From Spirochaetales bacterium (lineage in GTDB: Bacteria; Spirochaetota; Spirochaetia; DTKZ01), in contig JAISQU010000142.1 of the NCBI GenBank assembly GCA_031274005.1, positions 1 through 7,811 of the forward strand: a stretch of 7,811 nucleotides of DNA, in the 5' to 3' direction. Positions 4,964-7,811 of this stretch are shown here, piece by piece. The translations under genes and the position numbers were made by a program. The notes under the pieces were generated by a model that worked only from the letters and a program-made list of their open reading frames with translations, did not search any database and had not been told where the DNA came from. Within the stretch, counting starts at the first letter, position 1. The number at the start of each line of letters is the position of its first letter.

Positions 4964-6265
4964 ATGGCGCAGATAATAGTGATGCCGAAACTTGGTTTAA
5001 CCATGACGGAGGGGACGGTTACCCGCTGGCTCAAAAAAGAAGGCGAGAGCGTAGCGGCGGGTGAAAAACTGTACGAGGTGGAAACCGACAAACTGACAAA
5101 CACGGTAGAATCCCCCGCGGAGGGAGTTCTTTTGAAAATTCTCGTGGACGAAATGAATACTGTCGCCTGCCTGACTCCGGTGGGGGTCGTAGGCAAAGCG
5201 GGCGAGGATATAAGCGACTTGATTGCGGGCGCGGGCGGCGGAGACTCTCCGGTGCCCCCGGCGGCTCCGGCGTCGGCCGGGGATTCCGCGGCGCCCGTGA
5301 AAGCGGCCTCCGCCGGCGAACGGGTAAACGCGTCTCCCGCGGCAAGGAAACTGGCAAAGGAAAAAGGCATTGATTTGAGCAGGGTTTCCCCGGCAAATCC
5401 GGGCGCCCGCATCTCGATAGAGGACGTGGAAAAGTACCTGGCGCTGTCCTCATCCCCGGATGTAAAGGCATCGCCCCTCGCGGCGAAAATGGCTGCCGAA
5501 CAGGGCATCAGCCTTGCCGATGTACCCGCCCAGGGCCGGGTGATGTCCGCCGATGTAAAGGCCCGGGAGCGGCAGGTTTCCGCTCAGGCGCGGGAAGAAA
5601 CCGTTCCCATGACGCCCATGCGAAAGGTAATCGCGAAACGTATGCTGGAAAGCAAAGCCATATCGCCTTCGGTGAGCTTTGACATCAGTATAGATATGAC
5701 GGCCTTAAAGAGCGCCAGGGAAAAGCTTGCCGCCGAAAACATAAAAGTCTCGTATACCGACCTTTTGGTAAAACTTACCGCAAAAGCCCTGCTGGAGTTT
5801 CCCCGGCTTAACTGCTCGGTTGACGGAAACTCCATTATTTACAAACACTACGTCAACATGGGCGTAGCCGTCGCTGTGGAAGACGGCCTTTTGGTGCCGG
5901 TCGTGCGGGACGCGCACCTCAAGGGTTTGGCGGAGATTTCGGCGGAGATAAAATCCCTTGCCAAAAGCGCACGGGAAGGAACCCTGAATCCCGACGCGCT
6001 CCAGGGCGGCAGTTTTACCATAACGAACCTCGGCATGTACGGCATTGAAAGTTTTTCGCCTATCATCAACCAGCCCGAAGTAGCCATCCTGGGAGTGAAC
6101 GCCATGAGCGATACTGTTGTGGCGATAGACGGCGAGATGCGTATCCGGCCCGTGATGAAGTTAAGCCTTACCGCGGATCACCGGGTGGTAGACGGGGCTG
6201 TCGCGGCGCAGTTTCTTTCGCGGCTCAAAAAGCTGCTGGAAAAACCCATACTGGCGCTGGTGTAA
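4964..6265 (+). CDS. acoC: Acetoin dehydrogenase E2 component (dihydrolipoyllysine acetyltransferase)
   Basis: A 433-residue E2 core subunit that takes the acetyl group from E1 and passes it to CoA. An N-terminal lipoyl domain (about 2-80) carries the lipoylation motif ETDKLTN with Lys43. An Ala/Pro/Gly-rich linker follows (about 89-118). Two peripheral-subunit (E3)-binding domains come next: NASPAARKLAKEKGIDLSRV (122-141) through IEDV (152-155), and KASPLAAKMAAEQGISLADV (168-187) through ADVKARE (196-202). The catalytic domain spans about 212-433 and ends with SLTADHRVVDG (401-411), holding the active-site His406 and Asp410. Two binding domains are unusual, as many AcoC proteins have one. 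The ATG has a strong AGGAGG 12 nt after the acoX stop region. The catalytic domain is complete. The acyl group is inferred from context. Confidence 0.93.
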   Translation: MAQIIVMPKLGLTMTEGTVTRWLKKEGESVAAGEKLYEVETDKLTNTVESPAEGVLLKILVDEMNTVACLTPVGVVGKAGEDISDLIAGAGGGDSPVPPAAPASAGDSAAPVKAASAGERVNASPAARKLAKEKGIDLSRVSPANPGARISIEDVEKYLALSSSPDVKASPLAAKMAAEQGISLADVPAQGRVMSADVKARERQVSAQAREETVPMTPMRKVIAKRMLESKAISPSVSFDISIDMTALKSAREKLAAENIKVSYTDLLVKLTAKALLEFPRLNCSVDGNSIIYKHYVNMGVAVAVEDGLLVPVVRDAHLKGLAEISAEIKSLAKSAREGTLNPDALQGGSFTITNLGMYGIESFSPIINQPEVAILGVNAMSDTVVAIDGEMRIRPVMKLSLTADHRVVDGAVAAQFLSRLKKLLEKPILALV

Positions 6266-6278
6266 GGGAGGCGGCAAA

Positions 6279-7646
6279 ATGACAAAAATTCTGGTAATCG
6301 GCGGCGGCCCCGGCGGCTATGTGGCGGCGATTCGCGCGGCCCAGTTGGGCGCGGATGTTACGCTTGTGGAAAAGGACAGACTGGGCGGAACCTGCCTCAA
6401 TGTGGGCTGCATTCCTACAAAGGCGCTGCTGCACTCCGCGGAGCTTTTTGAGGAAGCGCGGAAAGCCGGGCTCATAAACGCCGATGTAAAAGCGGACTTT
6501 GGCAAAGTTCAGGCGCGAAAAGAAACGATTGTCAAACAGCTCGTTGGCGGAGTGCGCGGCCTTTTAAGCGCGAATAAAATCAGGGTCATAAACGGCGCCG
6601 CCGTCTTTACCGGAAAAAACACGGCGGCGGTAAATGGCGAAACCATTCCTTTTGAGAAAGCGATAATCGCCACGGGATCCCTGCCCGCCTCTGTGCCTAT
6701 TCCCGGCGTAAACCTTCCCCCGTGCATTGATTCCACCGGAGCGTTGTCCCTGCAAAGCGTTCCGCAGAGCATGGTCGTCATCGGCGGCGGGGTTATCGGC
6801 GTGGAAATGGCAACGGTATACGCCGCGCTGGGCTGTAAAATTACCATTGTGGAAATGCTGGAAGAAATCCTGCCGCCCCTGGACAGGGAGATGACCGGCC
6901 TTGTCCGGGCGCAACTGGTAAAAAAGGGAATTGTAATAAAAACCGGCGCAAAGGTTCTTTCGGTGGCCGAGGATAAAACCGGCGCCGCCGTTACCATAGA
7001 ACAGGACGGCAAACAGGAGGCTGTCAGCGGCGAAAAAGTTTTGGTCTGCGTCGGGCGCAAAAGCAATACCGCGGACCTTGCCCTGGACGCGGCGGGAATT
7101 GCCGCTGACCGTGGGCGCGTTACGGTGAACAATAAACAGGAAACCAATGTCCCCGGCGTCTACGCCGTGGGCGACTGCACCGGCGGTTCCATGCTGGCCC
7201 ATGTGGCAATGACGCAGGGAGAAATCGCCGCGGAAAACGCCATGGGGCACAGCGCGGTGTATGACGGCAGGACAAACCCCTCCTGCGTCTATACCAGTCC
7301 CGAAGCGGCGGGGGTGGGATTAACGGAGGAACAAGCCAAAAAGCAGAACCTGGATTATAAAACCGGCAAATTTCCCCTTGCCGCCAACGGCAAAAATCTT
7401 GTTATGGGCGGCGAAGGCATGGTAAAAATCATCGCGGGAAAACGCTATGGCGAGGTGCTGGGCCTGCACATTGTCGGCCCCCGCGCTACCGACCTGATTG
7501 GCGTGGGAGCTCTTGCCATCCGGCTTGAGGCGACACTGGACGAGCTTATCTCCACCATTTACGCCCATCCCACCATAGGGGAATCTCTGCGGGAGGCAGC
7601 CCTGGCAGCCGAAGGCCGCGCGGTTCACATACCGCCTGGCAGATAG
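6279..7646 (+). CDS. acoL: Dihydrolipoamide dehydrogenase (E3) of the acetoin complex
   Basis: A 455-residue flavoprotein that reoxidises dihydrolipoyl-AcoC and reduces NAD+. Order of motifs: FAD-binding GGGPGGY (8-14); redox disulfide GGTCLNVGCIPTK (36-48) with Cys39 and Cys44; ATGS (131-134); NAD-binding GGGVIG (169-174); second FAD site YAVGDC (295-300); and the C-terminal catalytic AHPTIGE (429-435) with His430 and Glu435. All catalytic residues are present. Unlike some clostridial AcoL proteins it has no N-terminal lipoyl domain. The RBS GGGAGG (6266-6271) is 7 nt from ATG and only 13 nt separate it from acoC. It is the last operon gene, and its final 22 nt overlap the end of the convergent peptidase gene. 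The gene could also be called lpdA; the operon position supports a dedicated E3. Confidence 0.94.
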   Translation: MTKILVIGGGPGGYVAAIRAAQLGADVTLVEKDRLGGTCLNVGCIPTKALLHSAELFEEARKAGLINADVKADFGKVQARKETIVKQLVGGVRGLLSANKIRVINGAAVFTGKNTAAVNGETIPFEKAIIATGSLPASVPIPGVNLPPCIDSTGALSLQSVPQSMVVIGGGVIGVEMATVYAALGCKITIVEMLEEILPPLDREMTGLVRAQLVKKGIVIKTGAKVLSVAEDKTGAAVTIEQDGKQEAVSGEKVLVCVGRKSNTADLALDAAGIAADRGRVTVNNKQETNVPGVYAVGDCTGGSMLAHVAMTQGEIAAENAMGHSAVYDGRTNPSCVYTSPEAAGVGLTEEQAKKQNLDYKTGKFPLAANGKNLVMGGEGMVKIIAGKRYGEVLGLHIVGPRATDLIGVGALAIRLEATLDELISTIYAHPTIGESLREAALAAEGRAVHIPPGR

Positions 7647-7811
7647 TCAAGTGACGTCCGGATAATTCTTTCTCGTGCCATTCCGGCAGGGTCTGCCGCC
7701 GGCGGCGCTTCCAAATACAGTATCTTCGAGCGGGTAAGCGTTTCGCTGCCGGTTTCGGTGATGAGTATGTCGTTTTCCCGGCGTACGCCTCCGGCCTGCG
7801 CGTCATAGAGG
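7625..7811 (-). CDS. M24-family peptidase (Xaa-Pro aminopeptidase/prolidase type), C-terminal end
   Basis: The - strand frame entering from the right edge encodes the last 61 residues of a protein and stops at TGA 7627-7625. It contains LYDAQAGGVRRENDILITETGS near its start and then LTRSKILYLE, which fits the end of the pita-bread fold of M24 metallopeptidases. There, a GVRxE glutamate is one of the metal ligands and is followed by a 'D-x-L-I-T-E-x-G' strand. A tail of about 27 residues after the fold (PPAADPAG onward) looks specific to this protein. The gene runs toward acoL and overlaps its 3' end by 22 nt, with no terminator seen between them. It is probably unrelated to acetoin metabolism. 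The longer ATG-started frame in another phase on this strand is a shadow. Confidence 0.75.
   Translation of the reverse strand, partial: LYDAQAGGVRRENDILITETGSETLTRSKILYLEAPPAADPAGMARERIIRTSLDYLPGGM

Noticed and set aside
4579..5508. 309-codon - strand frame opposite acoX and acoC
   Set aside because: Long only because of GC-rich codons on the coding strand. The + strand frames carry clear AcoX and lipoyl/E3-binding motifs.
7684..7698. CGGCAG/CTGCCG hairpin after acoL as operon terminator
   Set aside because: Stem is only 6 bp, has no T-run, and lies inside the coding part of the M24 peptidase gene.

Overview
The window holds one complete catabolic operon on the + strand, with decayed or accessory DNA on its left and the tail of a convergent peptidase gene on its right. 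The operon encodes an acetoin dehydrogenase complex: acoA (E1 alpha), acoB (E1 beta), acoX (NAD-kinase-like), acoC (lipoyl E2) and acoL (dihydrolipoamide dehydrogenase, E3). It is preceded in the same direction by a gene for a Lin0512-family protein of unknown function. From established knowledge of this enzyme family, the complex would cleave acetoin with TPP, lipoamide, CoA and NAD+ to acetyl-CoA, acetaldehyde and NADH. The gene order A-B-X-C-L resembles, as I recall, that of Clostridium magnum and related acetoin utilisers.

The regulatory signal is clear. A textbook sigma-54 (-24/-12) promoter lies at 1346-1363, just before the Lin0512 gene. This fits the known sigma-54/AcoR control of aco operons in other bacteria. 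No AcoR-like enhancer-binding protein is in the window. The AT-rich DNA 40-190 bp upstream of the predicted start site holds direct and inverted repeats that could bind one.

Layout. 1-275 (- strand): start of a probable type II antitoxin gene, cut by the edge. 276-521: no gene, but one copy of a 9-nt-period CGTG repeat. 522-986 (- strand): C-terminal remnant of a type I restriction HsdR subunit. 987-1383: intergenic, with a 17-codon micro-ORF on the - strand that has its own promoter-like and RBS sequences, a second CGTG repeat, and the sigma-54 promoter region. 1384-1737: Lin0512-family gene. 1738-1931: spacer carrying a GC-rich, hairpin-forming, repeat-like sequence. 1932-7646: acoABXCL, tightly packed. 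7625-7811 (- strand): C-terminus of an M24 (Xaa-Pro aminopeptidase-type) peptidase, overlapping the acoL tail.

Organism: a bacterium of middling GC content with strong Shine-Dalgarno sequences, probably anaerobic or fermentative. A treponeme-like spirochaete or a clostridial firmicute would both fit. I lean weakly to the former from the general style of the genes and intergenic repeats; nothing in the window proves it. The least explained parts are the Lin0512 protein leading an acetoin operon, the two E3-binding domains in AcoC, and the repeat-flanked HsdR remnant.
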